Shown: positions 11,250 through 24,400 of the stretch, in pieces | Position numbering within the stretch: the first letter of the stretch is position 1 | Layout: the number at the start of each line of letters is the position of its first letter | NCBI GenBank assembly: GCA_951217055.1 | Contig: OX578286.1 | Location: 41,459,437-41,523,436, forward strand | Source: Gerris lacustris | Taxonomy: Eukaryota; Arthropoda; Insecta; Hemiptera; Gerridae | Direction of reading: 5' to 3' | Length of the DNA stretch: 64,000 nt | Made by a program: the position numbers and the translations under genes | The notes under the pieces: model-generated | Told to the model about the DNA's origin: nothing | Database searches by the model: none | Seen by the model: only the letters and a program-made list of their open reading frames with translations

Positions 11250-12350
11250 CATCACCTCACCGTGCCCCGACTAGCCGGGCCGGAACCTTACCACTTTCAG
11301 TGATGGTTAAATGATAATATATATTTTTAAAAGGTTAATTTGTTTATAAATTAAATTTTAAAAATTACCTGAATTTAAAAATATATATTATTTTATAAGA
11401 GAAAGCTCAATTTATTTCTCATTGACCAATATAGAAATTTAAAGAAAAGATGAATGATGTCATAATGACCATTCTCTCTCTAATCTTCAAATCCCCCCCC
11501 CCCCCCCCCTAAGAAAAGAAAAATTGTTTGTTGGATATATTTACAATATATTTACACATAAAAAAGTCAAAATATATATTTAAAAATTATTTTAAATAAA
11601 ATATATATTTAAATACACTTGTAAGTCATTAGATGGTAACTTGACCAATTAATTGATGCAAGTAGACATTTATTTTCTTTAAATTAAAAATAAAATAAAG
11701 TATGTCACGTATATATTTACAGTGCAATTTAAAAAATAAAACATAAAATATTGAAATAAAAACAATTTTAAAAAAATTGATAATATTGTGCCATTTATGT
11801 TTAAAAAAAATATAAAATTTATTATTTCTGTGAGAAATACTCTTTAATTTGTTGTATGTGTTTATATTTTAACCAAAAAAAAAGTTGATATCGTTTATTT
11901 TTAAATAATAAGTAAACAAAATAGATAAAGTTTATTGTTTATAGATTTCTAGTTTATAGCAGGATTTAGAAAATAGTTAATTCTGACAGCTCAGGTTGGT
12001 CAACCTATTTGTGGGGAAAAAATAAAGCCCTTAGGTGGTAATCCTGAGGAACGTTTCTTCGCCAATGAAAACTTTTGCCTAGGTAGCACGATCTTCTAAA
12101 TGTTAAAATTTTTAAGTTTTCATTGGATCTCTCTCCCATTTTATTTTTCTGTCAGAATTAACTCTTTTCTTAATTCTACTATAGGATCAAATTGTTGTTT
12201 TTTATTTTTTGCTTCATATTTTACTGCTACATTAATGTTTTACCTATTAAAATTTTATTATTATATATTATTATTATTATAGGTATAATTTTATGATTAT
12301 GACTTACCTTTTTTATTTAATTTTTTAATTTTGTTAATACAACTAATTTA
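11250..12350. other. AT-rich 3' flank of Mef2
   Basis: The first 60 bp after the stop are less AT-rich and are followed by dense A/T sequence with several AATAAA-type hexamers, a C14 run near 11,493-11,508, and no further coding signal. Part of it is presumably Mef2 3' UTR. The polyadenylation site cannot be chosen. Confidence 0.4.
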
Positions 12351-12485
12351 GGCCCCCATACACGATCTAGATAAATAGATCCAGAAAATCTGTTCGTGTC
12401 ATTTTCCGGATCCAAAGATAAATGATATATTCTGGATAAATGGATCCGGAAAATCACACAGACTATCTGGATCGTATATGGGGGT
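12351..12485. mobile_element. 135-bp PIF/Harbinger-like MITE
   Basis: The left end GGCCCCCATACACGATC and the right end GATCGTATATGGGGG are near-complementary and flanked on both sides by TTA. The interior repeats GGATAAATGGATCCGGAAAAT-like palindromes. It is non-coding. Confidence 0.7.
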
Positions 12486-13004
12486 TTATATTATCATTTA
12501 TAAGGTTTTATTGGTAATAAAATTTGCTGCTTTACGAAAATGTCTGGTTACAGTAGAATGACCCTTCTTCTTTTTATGGTTACATGTGGTTACAATTTAT
12601 TTTACTGTTAATGTTTGAAGTTAAATTATTTAGTTTTGTTATCACTTGTTTATTCTTGTGTTATCTTATAACTAGTGGTTATAAGATTTACTATTATATA
12701 ATCTTGTTTAATTGATTAATTTCGTTACAGATATTTACACATAATGAATATCACATATACATATATACACTGAATGTTAGAGTAACAATGTATGTACATC
12801 CTATATATTACAATACAGCATATTTTTTGAATTCTATATGTTATAGTAAACATATATTTTCATTCTGAATATATTTACATTTTTTTTTGTTATAGTAACA
12901 ATATATTTGCATGTTGTAATAATTGTAGCATTATATTTACATAGTAAAATTACAGTTACAACATATTTACTTTTATGTTATATACTTACATCCTGGATAA
13001 AAAT

Positions 13005-13995
13005 TAGTTACTACAGTTATAAATTACATATTAGTAATAATATATTTACATCCTGTTTGCTATAGTAACTATATATTTATATCCTGTTTTGCTACAGTAA
13101 CAATATATTTACACCCTATTTTGCTATAATAACAATATATTTACACCCTCTTTGATATACATGCAACATATTTACTTCCTGTTTTGCTATAGTAACAACA
13201 TATTTACATCCTGTTTGTTATACTTGCAACATATTTACATCCTTTTTTGCTATAGTAACAATATATTTACACCCTCTTTGTTATACATGCAACATATTTA
13301 CATCCTGTTTTGCTATAGTAACAATATATTTACATCCTGTTTGTTATACTTGCAACATATTTACATCCTGTTTTGCTGAAGTAACAGCATATTTACATCC
13401 TGTTTTGCTATAGTAACAACATATATAAGTACATCCTATTTTGCTATAGTAGCAACATATTTACATCTTGTTTTGCTGTTATAACAATATATTTACACCC
13501 TGTTTGTTATATATTCAACATATTTACATTCTGTTTTGCTGGAGTAACAATATATTTACACCCTCTTTGTTATACATGCAACATATTTACATCCTGTTTT
13601 GCTATAGTAACAACATATTTACATCCTATTTTGCTATAGTAACAATATATTTACACCCTGTTTGTTATACTTGCAACATATTTACATCCTGTTTTGCTAT
13701 AGTAACAACATATTTACATTTTATTTTGCTATAGTAACAACATATTTACATTTTATTTTGCTATAGTAACAACCAGGGCCGTCCCTAGGGGGGGTCAACC
13801 GGGTCAAGCTGACCCGGGCGCCACGTCTAGGGGGCGCCGCCAGGCCCCCTTCTTAACTACAAGGTGAATTTGGCAATAAGGGGGGGGGGGGGGCGCCAAA
13901 GATACCTTTGACCCGGGCGCCTAAACCCCTAGGGACGGCCCTGGTAACAACATATTTACATTTTATTTTGCTATAGTAACAATATATTTACATCC
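13005..13995. repeat. Tandem array, units of about 31-33 bp (AACATATTTACATCCTG)
   Basis: Alternating units read GCTATAGTAACAATATATTT plus ACATCCTGTTTTG and GTTATACTTGCAACATATTT plus ACATCCTG, so there is a two-unit period of about 62-66 bp. Degenerate copies extend left to about 12,730. Open frames across it are period artefacts. A hAT-type MITE has jumped into one unit (13,774-13,943). Confidence 0.85.
13774..13943. mobile_element. hAT-type MITE with perfect 8-bp duplication
   Basis: The ends CAGGGCCGTCCCTAGGG and CCCTAGGGACGGCCCTG are exact inverted repeats. The host sequence GTAACAAC occurs on both sides (13,766-13,773 and 13,944-13,951), the 8-bp target duplication expected for hAT elements. 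The 170-bp interior is GC-rich and includes a G14 run. Perfect ends and duplication suggest a recent insertion. Confidence 0.92.
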
Positions 13996-14537
13996 ATCCT
14001 CATTTTAGTCTCACTATTTTAAATAGCCTAAGAAAAGGCTAAGATTTATCATAATTCTATATTTAAATGCATTCTTAATATTGCTTTTGAATTATATATA
14101 TATATTTTTTTCTTCTTTTTTTACATTAATAAAGCTTAAATTAGTTAAATAACAACTTAGTTTTAATAATCAAAGAGTAGTTAATACATACATTTAATCA
14201 AAAAATTACTGAGCCATTTAGCATAAAATTAAAATAAATAATCTTGAATTAAAAAAAGTAAATAATTTGTCTATTAACAATAATATTTTGTAAATAAAAC
14301 ATCGTATTAATTAAAGGTTAATTTATCTTCTTCAAGTTAAGCTTGTAATTATAATATTTATATATATTTTTTAAAATAAAAAAATGATTATAAATATTTT
14401 TATTTTTTTTGAATTAATGAACATATTTATTATAATTGTTATATAAGTATATATAAAAGTCAAGTTCTAAAAGTGATTAATTATTAAATTAATTAAATGT
14501 GTAATAATTGGTGTGATTATAGCTGTAGAGAATGGGG

Positions 14538-14583
<46 letters not shown>

Positions 14584-14935
14584 AAAATTACTAGAGAAAT
14601 GGATAGTTATGTCGTTTATTTAGTGTACAAATAAATAGTTGCCAACCTCTGTAGAATAGAAAATAAAGTCTCTAATATTGTTTATAAACAAGTAAGGTTA
14701 TTCTACTTCTACAGACCTTATCAACTTTCTTTCTATTATCATCTATATTACAACCACAAGGAGTTAATGTAGAGTATAATCAATTTAGAAAGGGTAATTG
14801 GTTTAATACTAGTTTCAACAATGTCATTGCCAACCTATTAGAAATAGATAATTAAGTCTCTAACAACTTTTATTCGATAGTGAAGTAATACTGTTTGTAA
14901 ACAAGTAAGGTTATTTACATCAACCTTATGGCTTT
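13996..14935. other. AT-rich stretch with long poly-T
   Basis: No coding potential was seen. A T39 run occupies about 14,541-14,579. On the minus strand this would be a poly-A tail, but no retroposon body could be recognised beside it. Confidence 0.5.
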
Positions 14936-16810
14936 TCTATATGTCAGAATGTAAACTCGTCTCCCTTAAATTTTTCTTACCTGTCAAAACTATGTTCTCT
15001 TTTTCTTGCCTTCTACTAATATTGTTAGAATGTAAACTCTTTCTGTCGTATACTTTTCTTACCTGTCAAAACTATGTTCTCTTTTTCTTGCCTTCTACTA
15101 ATATTGTTAGAATGTAAACTCTTTCTGTCGTATACTTTTCTTACCTGTCAAAACTATATTATTTTTTTCTTGTCTTCTACTAATATTGTTAGAATGTAAA
15201 CTCTTTCTGTCGTATACTTTTCTTACCTGTCAAAACTATATTCTCTTTTTCTTGACTTCTACTAGTACGTTAGAATGTAAACTCTTTCTGTCTTATACTT
15301 TTCTTACCTGTCAAAACTATGTTCTCTTTTTCTTGCCTTCTACTAATATTGTTAGAATGTAAACTCTTTCTGTCGTATACTTTTATTACCTGTCAAAAAT
15401 AATTTCTCTTTTTCTTACCTGTCAAAACTATGTTCTCTTTTTCTTGACTTCTACTAGTATGTTAGAATGTAAACTCTTTCTATTTTATACTTTTCATACC
15501 TGCTAAAACTATGTTCTCTTTTTCTTGACTTCTACTAGTATGTTAGAATGTAAACTCTTTCTGTCTTATACTTTTCATACCTGCTAAAACTATGTTCTCT
15601 TTTTCTTGACTTCTACTAATATTGTTAGAATGTAAACTCTTTCTGTCGTATACTTTTCTTACCTGTCAAAACTATATTATTTTTTTCTTGTCTTCTACTA
15701 ATATTGTTAGAATGTAAACTCTTTCTGTCGTATACTTTTCTTACCTGTCAAAACTATATTCTCTTTTTCTTGACTTCTACTAGTACGTTAGAATGTAAAC
15801 TCTTTCTGTCTTATACTTTTCTTACCTGTCAAAACTATGTTCTCTTTTTCTTGCCTTCTACTAATATTGTTAGAATGTAAACTCTTTCTGTCGTATACTT
15901 TTATTACCTGTCAAAAATAATTTCTCTTTTTCTTACCTGTCAAAACTATGTTCTCTTTTTCTTGACTTCTACTAGTATGTTAGAATGTAAACTCTTTCTA
16001 TTTTATACTTTTCATACCTGCTAAAACTATGTTCTCTTTTTCTTGACTTCTACTAGTATGTTAGAATGTAAACTCTTTCTGTCTTATACTTTTCATACCT
16101 GCTAAAACTATGTTCTCTTTTTCTTGACTTCTACTAGTATGTTAGAATGTAAACTCTTTCTGTCGTATACTTTTCATACCTGCTAAAACTGTGTTCTCTT
16201 TTTCTTGCCTTCCACTTATATGTTAGAATGTAAACCATTTTTCTTCTATATTTCTCATACTATCCAAATTCTCTCATCCCTTCATCTAACATGTTGAATG
16301 TAAACACCCTCCTCTAGTAAGTCAGAATGTAAACTATTTTTTGTTTATACTTCTACTTCCTATCTGAACTGTATTCTATCTTTCATACCCTCCTCTAGTA
16401 AGTCAGAATGTAAACAACTTATTTTATTTATTTTTACTACATTATCTCCATATCATGCCTTTCACTAGTACCTCAGAATGTAAACCATTTTTTGTTTATA
16501 CTTCTACTTCCTATCTGAACTGTATTTTATCTTTCATACCCTCCTCTAGTAAGTCAGAATGTAAACTATTTATTTTCTTTAATTTTACAACCTGTCTAAA
16601 CTACATTCTCTCTTTCATGTCTTTCTCTAGTACCTCACAATGTAAACCATTTATTTTCCTACCTTATTCAAAACTACATCCTTTCGTTTGTACCTTCTTC
16701 TGGTCATTTATTGTACCCTTCTTTTTTTTTACACTCTTCCTGTCTTTCAAAACAATATTTATTCTTTTCTAAATCTGTCAGAATGTAAACTATCTCTGAA
16801 GAGTGTTCTT
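14936..16810. repeat. Tandem array, 82-bp unit, with ~517-bp higher-order duplication
   Basis: The unit starts GTTAGAATGTAAACTCTTTC and continues through TTACCTGTCAAAACTATG and TTCTCTTTTTCTTGCCTTC. Units are clean from about 15,020 to 16,240 and increasingly degenerate to 16,810. Variant units (for example AACTATATTATTTTTTTC at 15,152 and again 517 bp later) show that a block of several units was duplicated whole. The minisatellite does not encode a credible protein. Confidence 0.85.
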
Positions 16811-19214
16811 ATCTTTTTCCTACTGTTCCCATATTTTTCTATCTTCCTAAAAAAATATATTATTTTATTTTCAATACTTAGGTCTATTATGTCCAAAACT
16901 ACACTGTTCTTTTAATAAACTGAAGTAAATAACTAAATAATAAACAATTTTAAATTTCCAAAATTTCTCTGAATAGATGTGTTTTAGGTAATTGTCGATA
17001 TGTATATATATTTTTTATTTTGTAGAAGTAAGTTTGTATTAACACAGTTTTTGAGTTTGTAGTTTAGATTTTTAATTACTTTTTTTTATTATTACAGTAC
17101 GCTCTCATTAATTTGATCTAATTAAGGCTTTTTTAAGAAACAGAAAACATTTCTCTTCACTCAACAAATTCATTATATTTGTAATTAATAACTAATATCG
17201 TTTTCACAACAAATAGATATGGACTCTTGCCTCACGAGTGGGGAAAGACAGTCTTCTGCCGTCTGTCTTTTTGGCATGAAATGTCATTGTGAAGTTTTTG
17301 GACTTTCTGATAGTAACTACAACTTTAAAATTTTTAATGAATTCCATTTTGGCCTTATTATAATTATTCTCTCTGGGTAGTTTTTATTTACCGCTAGTTA
17401 GAATATTATTTATTGAATAAACAGAATTTTAAGAAGAACTTTTTCTTTTTTTAAAACTAGCTGGTTATGAAGACTGCAGATTTTCATAGCAAACTAATAT
17501 TGTCGGTAAACAGTTTTATTTTTATATTTGTTTATTAAAAATAAAAAACTTCTACATTTAATAAGCTATTATTTGTTTTATATTCATTTGTAATTCGATG
17601 AACTAGTGATGTGCCGCATAAAGGATCGTGCGGAAAAAAAAAAACAGCATTTGGCTCTTATATCGGCAATATTATTATATATTTTTTTCAATTTGGGTTA
17701 CCATTAAATACTTTTCGGGAAAAATACAAGCTTATATCTTATTAAACTACGTTAAAAGAGCTTTAAAATTATAATTAATATGCCGTACAAGGCATACAAT
17801 TTTTCTTCAACACCCTTATTTCAGCCATATTTGTTTTATAAAAAACCGGCCAAAAATTTAAATAAATATATATTTGTATTTCCTATTCTTCAAGCCTAAA
17901 CACTCTGACATAAAAACTTATGATTTAGTTGTGTACATTATCAGTTGTCATATTAAACTTATTTAGGGTGAAATTTCCATAAACTAATACAGTTGTGAGA
18001 TGCATTTTTGTGCCGAAATTCGTTCAAATCGGTCAAATTTTTATGCCAGTTATGGTTGGATAAACACAACTAATTTTTAAAATCTCAAGTCTCTGAATTG
18101 CAGAAATCATTACACTCGTTCAAAATATCTGGTTAGAAAATGGTGTTGTAATAATAATATACTTGTACATAGATGTTGCAATATTTTGAATGGGACGGTA
18201 TATTTTCCACTTGAAAATATTATGTTATAATTAACAATAATATATTTTAATTGTTTCTATACTAATTCTGACCTAGGTTAATCTGGATAATTTAATATTA
18301 TTTTTATAATCAGATTTCCAGTTAAAATCAAGTATTTTAAAGGGGGAAAAAATGTAAAATAATTCTTTTAAATTTATTTAATTTGAACAAAACATTTACA
18401 TTTTATAAATAAATAGTGTAAATACTGGAATTTCTAGGGTTTTTTTTTTAATCTGTCTGATTATCCACTGTAAAACATATAGCAGATATGTCTTGGAAAG
18501 TAACCTGATAACCACTAAAATTATTTTTAAAAACCAGAGATGTTAGATTGGAAAGAATGGAAAATAACTTTAAAATTCGTGACCAGACGAGGAAAAAGGT
18601 TACGTTGAGCTTGCAAATTATCCGAGAAAAGGCAAAAACACTTCATTATCTGTTATTTCTGTTTTCGTTCTTCTCCGGGAAATATTAAGATATTGTACTT
18701 TGCTTTTAGAGAAGTATCAAATTGAATGCCTTGGATTACGAGATTTGTTTTTTTATATTTCTACATAATTTATACTTTAAAAAATTTTAACTAAATTGAG
18801 CGTACTGTTATTAATAAAAAAAAATGTTACCATAGGAAGCCATCTTATCCGATCTTGATTTAACCAATTGGTTTAATTTATATCAACACCTGTTTATTTT
18901 AGTTAGTTGAACAGTTGGCACATATTCAGCTTGAAGTTAAATTTGACAAACTAATAATAGTAATGATAATAAGGTATATTTGTCATAGACATACCATGGA
19001 CCACTGAGGGTTATGAGTAACGCACAAGATTCGAAAATATATAACGATGTAAAAGATTAAGTACTTTTATAAAGAGCTAGAATATAAGGGATGAGAATAT
19101 GACTTAGTTTGTATATTTATCTGCCGCAGATTGAGACCATTTAAGTATGGTACCAAAAGATGAAGAGGAGTCTTGAGGTGTGACAAACTAAAAACATATT
19201 GAATTTTACACATA
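16811..19214. other. AT-rich region, no gene seen
   Basis: Both strands carry frequent stops and there is no recognisable protein similarity or repeat structure. A tract near 18,540-18,700 is slightly less AT-rich but not coding. Confidence 0.5.
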
Positions 19215-19536
19215 CAGTAGAGTCCCGCTAACCCAAGAAAAATCCGCCTAATCCGAACCGGATTAGGCGGATTTTTCTTGGGTTAGAGAGCCAGTGATAG
19301 GGATTCCTTTCGGTCTTTCTTGAGAAAAACCATAGGAAAAGCACTTCGTATAATTTATCATAAGATAAATTAGACTTCTAGAAGGTTTTCTAGAATTCGT
19401 TATTTTTAAATTAGGATATTATTGCCTCCTAAAGTCAATATATGACATTAATTTACAAAAAATCCGCCTAATCCGAATTTTCGCTATTCCGAACTGGGTT
19501 CGGTCCCAATTAGTTCGGATTAGCGGGACTCTACTG
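19215..19536. mobile_element. pogo-like MITE with CAGTAGAGTCCCGCTAA ends
   Basis: The left end CAGTAGAGTCCCGCTAA is answered by TTAGCGGGACTCTACTG on the right, with TA on both flanks. Sub-terminal AAATCCGCCTAATCCGAA blocks are repeated inverted inside it. It has no transposase. Confidence 0.8.
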
Positions 19537-19550
19537 TAGTTTTAAAAGGC

Positions 19551-19808
19551 ACTTCTTTAGATTGTTACTCCTCTTATAAAACAACAGAAGGGAGTAACAA
19601 TCTAAAGAAGGTGTTTTAAGAATGTTCTTCTTTACACTGTTACTCCACTTATAAAAAAATAGAAGTGAGATATTCCTTTGTCCTAAAGTATACGTTTGAC
19701 TAAACATCCATTATATCTTAATAGTTATTTAGACAAAGGAATGTATAAATAATTATATCTATTTATATGCTGAAAAAAAAACATTGAGGAATAACAATCT
19801 AAAGAAGT
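19551..19808. mobile_element. Inverted-repeat element family T72 (two nested units)
   Basis: Ends are ACTTCTTTAGATTGTTACTC and its complement GAGTAACAATCTAAAGAAG. A 58-bp hairpin unit (19,551-19,609) abuts a longer unit with internal GACAAAGGAAT / ATTCCTTTGTC inverted repeats. The same family recurs at 21,847-22,058, 49,161-49,520, 59,670-59,893 and 60,120-60,288, and it seeds the array at 53,106-54,146. A TIR element of unknown superfamily. Confidence 0.65.
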
Positions 19809-21131
19809 ACCTTTTCAAAAAATGAATTTTATTTTCCACATCTTAAGAAATGGATATAATGAGATTTATTTTTGTGTAACTACGCAGTAGTCCTTCCAAA
19901 TCACTTACCTACTTTTTACCATTTATTTAAATTGATCATACAAACATCTGAAGCGTAGTATCTCATTTTTTTTTTCAAAAATAATAATCCACTTAGTGAC
20001 TTTCCTTTAGATAGACAATATTGATGAATTTTTTTTGTTAAACAAATCAAAAATCAAACAGGCAAACAAAAATTGGTTTAAATATTTATGGTTAGCGAGG
20101 ATCAGTCAAAAGTAAAAAAACACAAAGTTTTAGTTTACCAAAAATTGGTTTAACAAGCCGTTTAAGATGGCGTCCACTGTATCTTAGTTTGAAAACATAG
20201 ACAATAATATCACGCTTCATAATAATTATTTAATACTCTAGTTGGGATGAACTTATTTTTTTTTGATAAAAGATACTTAAATATTTCTATAAAAGATAAA
20301 TATTTTTTCCATTTATTTTATTTTATTTTTTTTTTTTTGCAATGAAAAATATATTATAATTGTCTTATCTAATTTACCTAGAGTTATAAAAAAAAATTGT
20401 CCCCAAATTAAGTGAAATAAAATAATTATATAAAATATTTAATTTGCTTATTATTATTATTATTTATTATATGATCATCCCTTTAGCTTAAGATTTTTAT
20501 TTTGTAGAATTTATTAGTTTATTATTATTATTATTATTATTTTTTTCAATAAAAGAAAAATCAAATTAATTTAATTAAAACTAAAAAATACTTGTTAATA
20601 ATTAAAAAAAAAAAATTATTTATTCATTTTTTATTAATTAATCGGTAAAATCTGAGGTCATCGTGGAATGCCTTGTGATTGAGTACCGAAGACAGCGTAC
20701 GAAATTCTAAAATAAAAGCCCTCAAAAATAAAACATTTCTCGTAAAAAGAAAAATACTAAAGATAAAAAAAAAGAAGAAATTAAATTATTATTATGTTTC
20801 TACCAACAAAATACATTTAGAGAAATAAATAATATTTTATATTAATTAGTTATAAATCTATTATTTTTTTGTTGCACATTTATTTATAGCTATTATATAT
20901 AAGCTTTAAAAAAATTGTAAATATATATATTACAAGTTTTTATGAGTTAAATAACTTAATTTCTTTGTTTCAAAATTTTAATCCAAGTGATCGGGGTGTT
21001 CGGATCACCCCCCCCTCAAATAAACTCAACTGCCTTAAGGATATAATATTATTGGTGCAAAAAAAAAAACAGAAGTGAGACATCTTTTCGGATTTGTTGG
21101 GAAAGATCTGTTCCTTACATTTTATTTGATC
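19809..21131. other. AT-rich region, no gene seen
   Basis: Poly-A/poly-T runs and (TTA)n microsatellites (for example near 20,450 and 20,520) dominate. No coding signal was found on either strand. Confidence 0.5.
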
Positions 21132-21583
21132 TTATACGCCGGGGAAGTGTGACGTCTCTTACGTAAAAAAGTGTGTGTTGTTAGGTCAGCTGGCTCATAA
21201 CATTGGATATACGACTGAGTTTTATCAGTGCTATTTTATTTTATTATTATTTTTTAATCAATTATTTGTTTTATCATCTATAATGTATACATTTATTGGC
21301 TTATTAATGATGTTACTGATACATGATAAGGTTAAAAACAGTTAAAAAAGCTTTTAATAGAGTAAAAAGAGCACATCTGTAAGTAAGTTATTTTACATCT
21401 TATTTGAGTTATTTGTGAGAATTATTTGTTTTATCACCTATAATGTATGCATTTGTTGGCTTATTAATGATGTTACTGATATATGATGAGGTTAAAAATG
21501 GTTAAAAATGCTTTTAATAGAATGAAAAGAGGAAAAAACTATAAAATGCTCACAGAACTCTAGTAAACAATGGTTTGTTATGA
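21132..21583. repeat. Dispersed repeat R1, copy B (inverted)
   Basis: Reverse complement of the two ends of copy A (1-1,375), starting TACGCCGGGGAAGTGTGACG and ending at AACAATGGTTTGTTATGAGC. The two halves (21,250-21,390 and 21,420-21,540) are themselves similar in direct orientation, so the family is built on an internal duplication. The central GAGGCGTAGCCGAGGGA block is missing here. Confidence 0.65.
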
Positions 21584-21846
21584 GCCAGAAAAGATAACCT
21601 GACGAAAAATCGTGGAGGGCGCATGACGTCACAGCAACCTTTGTCACTTTTACGTAACCTCTCTGACGCGACGTATAGTAAATGGGTAATTCTATTTGTA
21701 ACCAGTAGATGTCAGGTTTGGTTGTTAATTAAGTTCTGTAAATTACTTTAACATTCTGTTATTTACGGATTACATAAATTAAGTCAAAAGCAACCATATA
21801 ACTATGTTTTTAACTATTTATTGTTATTTTTTTTGTTTGGCACTTT

Positions 21847-22058
21847 TTTTTAGACTGTTACCCTCCTTATAAATACAGAAGGGAGTTAAAATACAAGGAA
21901 GGTGTATGGAATGTTCTTCTTTAGACTGTTACTCCCCTTATAAAAACAGAAGTGTGATATTCCTTTGTCACACAGTACATTGGACTAAACATCCCTTTGT
22001 CTTAATAGTTATTTAGACAAAGGAAAAACCATAGGGGAGTAACAATCTAAAGAAGTTG
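21847..22058. mobile_element. T72-family inverted-repeat element
   Basis: It carries the TTTAGACTGTTACTCCCCTT left arm and AACAATCTAAAGAAG right arm, with the internal ATTCCTTTGTC ... GACAAAGGAA inverted repeat. Compare 19,551-19,808. Confidence 0.6.
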
Positions 22059-23824
22059 TTTTTGTTACTAATATCTATGATAATTTATTTTTCTTTATAA
22101 AATAAATTTTATTATGTTTAATTAATTATCATTGATCAATCTTCCATCTAATTATGTTATAATATTTATAAATAGTTAATAAATTGCATTAAAATATCAT
22201 CAGATTGATATTGCTTAAATATTATTGATCAATATTTTGATCATAGCGCCACCAATTAAATTTAATACATTCTTTGCTTTTTAATTATCGATTTTGTTTA
22301 CTTAATTAACAGAATTTGATCTCACATACTTATTCTGTTGACTTATAAACAAAATAAATGAAAAGTAAACATAAACAGCTTATAATTTAATCAATTTTAA
22401 TGATATCAACTTTTTTTTTTTACAAAAAAAAAAAATTATTATTATTATTATTTTAAGATATATTTTATAAAAAATATATATATTAAATGAAAGAGAAGTT
22501 ATTTTATAGAAAAAGAAATAAAATATTTTTGAGAAATAACTGTATTATGTTTAATGTTATTTAAATTTTTTATAAAAAAATTTAAATAAAAAAAAAAAAT
22601 ATATAATTAAGTGTCTATTGTATATATTTGAAATATATATATTACATATTATGTGTTAAGGAAAATAAATTTATATAAGTATGCATATATATATATATAT
22701 ATGTAATATACTTATATATTTATATGTATACATTTAAATAAATGAAAGAATAATATAATTTGTGTTATCGGACCAATATGGTTGTATAAAGTTTTTTGAC
22801 GTCGTTTAAAAAATAAATAATAAATATATATATAAATCATAAAAATTATGATTTCGTTGATGTGTTTTTTTTTCTTATAATTATTTTTAAATTATTGTTA
22901 TTATTATTTTGAAAAAAAGTCAATATTTTTTAGTTTTATTAATTTTTAGTCATTTTTTTTAGTTATAAATCAGTTAATTTTTTTTCTTCCCCAATTGCTT
23001 CTTTTTTTGTTTTAACTATTTTTTTCTTACCTGACAATATTTTTTTTTTAAAAAATGTATAAGTCGTCATACATTTTTTGTTTTATTGATTGATATATAA
23101 CATTAATAATAGTGTATTTTGTTTAGTGTTATATTGTTTCTTTTAGGGACAACACTGACTATTATTGAAATATAACGCTTTTGCTGACGGATAAACTATC
23201 GTAAATTACATTTTGAAAACTCTAAAAATAGTTGGAATCTTGAGCAAAGTTTTTTGGCCAAAAATTCCAGGCTTATTCCAGGAGGTGAATTTAATGCTTA
23301 ATATTTTAATCTATCAAGCAAAAGGTTATAAATTCAATTCCTGGATTGTCAATAGAAATTATTAATTTTCCTTATCGAAAACATACTATTAATTTATTTC
23401 TTATTTAAGATTTATATCTCTTATTGGTCATTATTTTTTTACCTAATTCAAAAAATTAAAAAAAAAAAATCATTTTTATATACATATATATAACAAAATA
23501 AGACAGTCAAACAATAATAATTATAAATAAAAATTAAATATTCTTTTTTCCACATCTTTCAATACAATTGAAAGAAATATTTCTCCCACACTTATAGTAG
23601 AATTTTCTAATACTTCTATTATAATAAAAAACACATATTCAATAAACAGAAAACATCATTAATTTTATTTTATTTTTAAAATTAAAAAAAAAAAACATTT
23701 GTTTATTGATAAACTTTCTTTTTTAATTCAATTATGTAACTGATTTATTTTTATTTTTTTACATTATTAATTATGCATATTAAAATTACATTATTTGTTC
23801 TGATTTCAAAAATTATATTGTCTT
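22059..23824. other. AT-rich region, no gene seen
   Basis: Very AT-rich, with short (TA)n near 22,685-22,702. No ORF or repeat family was recognised. Confidence 0.5.
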
Positions 23825-23827
23825 CTT

Positions 23828-24400
23828 CTTTACTGTAGAGTTCTTACAACTTCTTTACTGTCACTGAGGTAGATAACATAACTTTACTGTAGAGTTCTTA
23901 CAACTTCTTTACTGTCACTGAGGTAGATAACATAACTTTACTGTAGAGTTCTTACAACTTCTTTACTGTCACTGAGGTAGATAACATAACTTTACTGTAG
24001 AGTTCTTACAACTTCTTTACTGTCACTGAGATAGATAACAACTTTACTGTAGAGTTCTTACAACTTCTTTACTGTCACTGAGGTAGATAACATAACTTTA
24101 CTGTAGAGTTCTTACAACTTCTTTACTGTCACTGAGATAGATAACACAACTTTACTGTAGAGTTCTTACAACTTCTTTACTGTCACTGAGATAGATAACA
24201 CAACTTTACTGTAGAGTTCTTACAACTTCTTTACTGTCACTGAAATAGATAACATTACTTTACTGTAGGGTTCTTACAACTTCTTTACTGTCACTGAGAT
24301 AGATATCATAACTTTACTGAAGAGTTCTTACAACTTCTTTACTGTCACTGAGATAGATATCATAACTTTACTGAAGAGTTCTTACAACTTCTTTACTAAA
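23828..24400. repeat. Tandem array, about 54-55-bp unit
   Basis: About eleven head-to-tail copies of TTTACTGTAGAGTTCTTACA / ACTTCTTTACTGTCACTGAG / GTAGATAACATAAC. The first copies are nearly identical and the later ones carry point changes (GAGATAGATATC, CTGAAGAG), suggesting homogenisation of the left part. Confidence 0.85.

Noticed and set aside
13152..13734. Frames reading as Tyr/Ile/Phe-rich repeats
   Set aside because: They follow the 31-33-bp tandem unit and have no coding features.
14541..14579. Poly-T run as the reversed tail of a retrocopy
   Set aside because: No gene-like or SINE-like body and no flanking duplication could be found next to it, so it is treated as simple sequence.
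23828..24400. CRISPR-like array (regular repeats)
   Set aside because: Repeats are directly adjacent, without unique spacers, in a eukaryotic context. It is a simple minisatellite.
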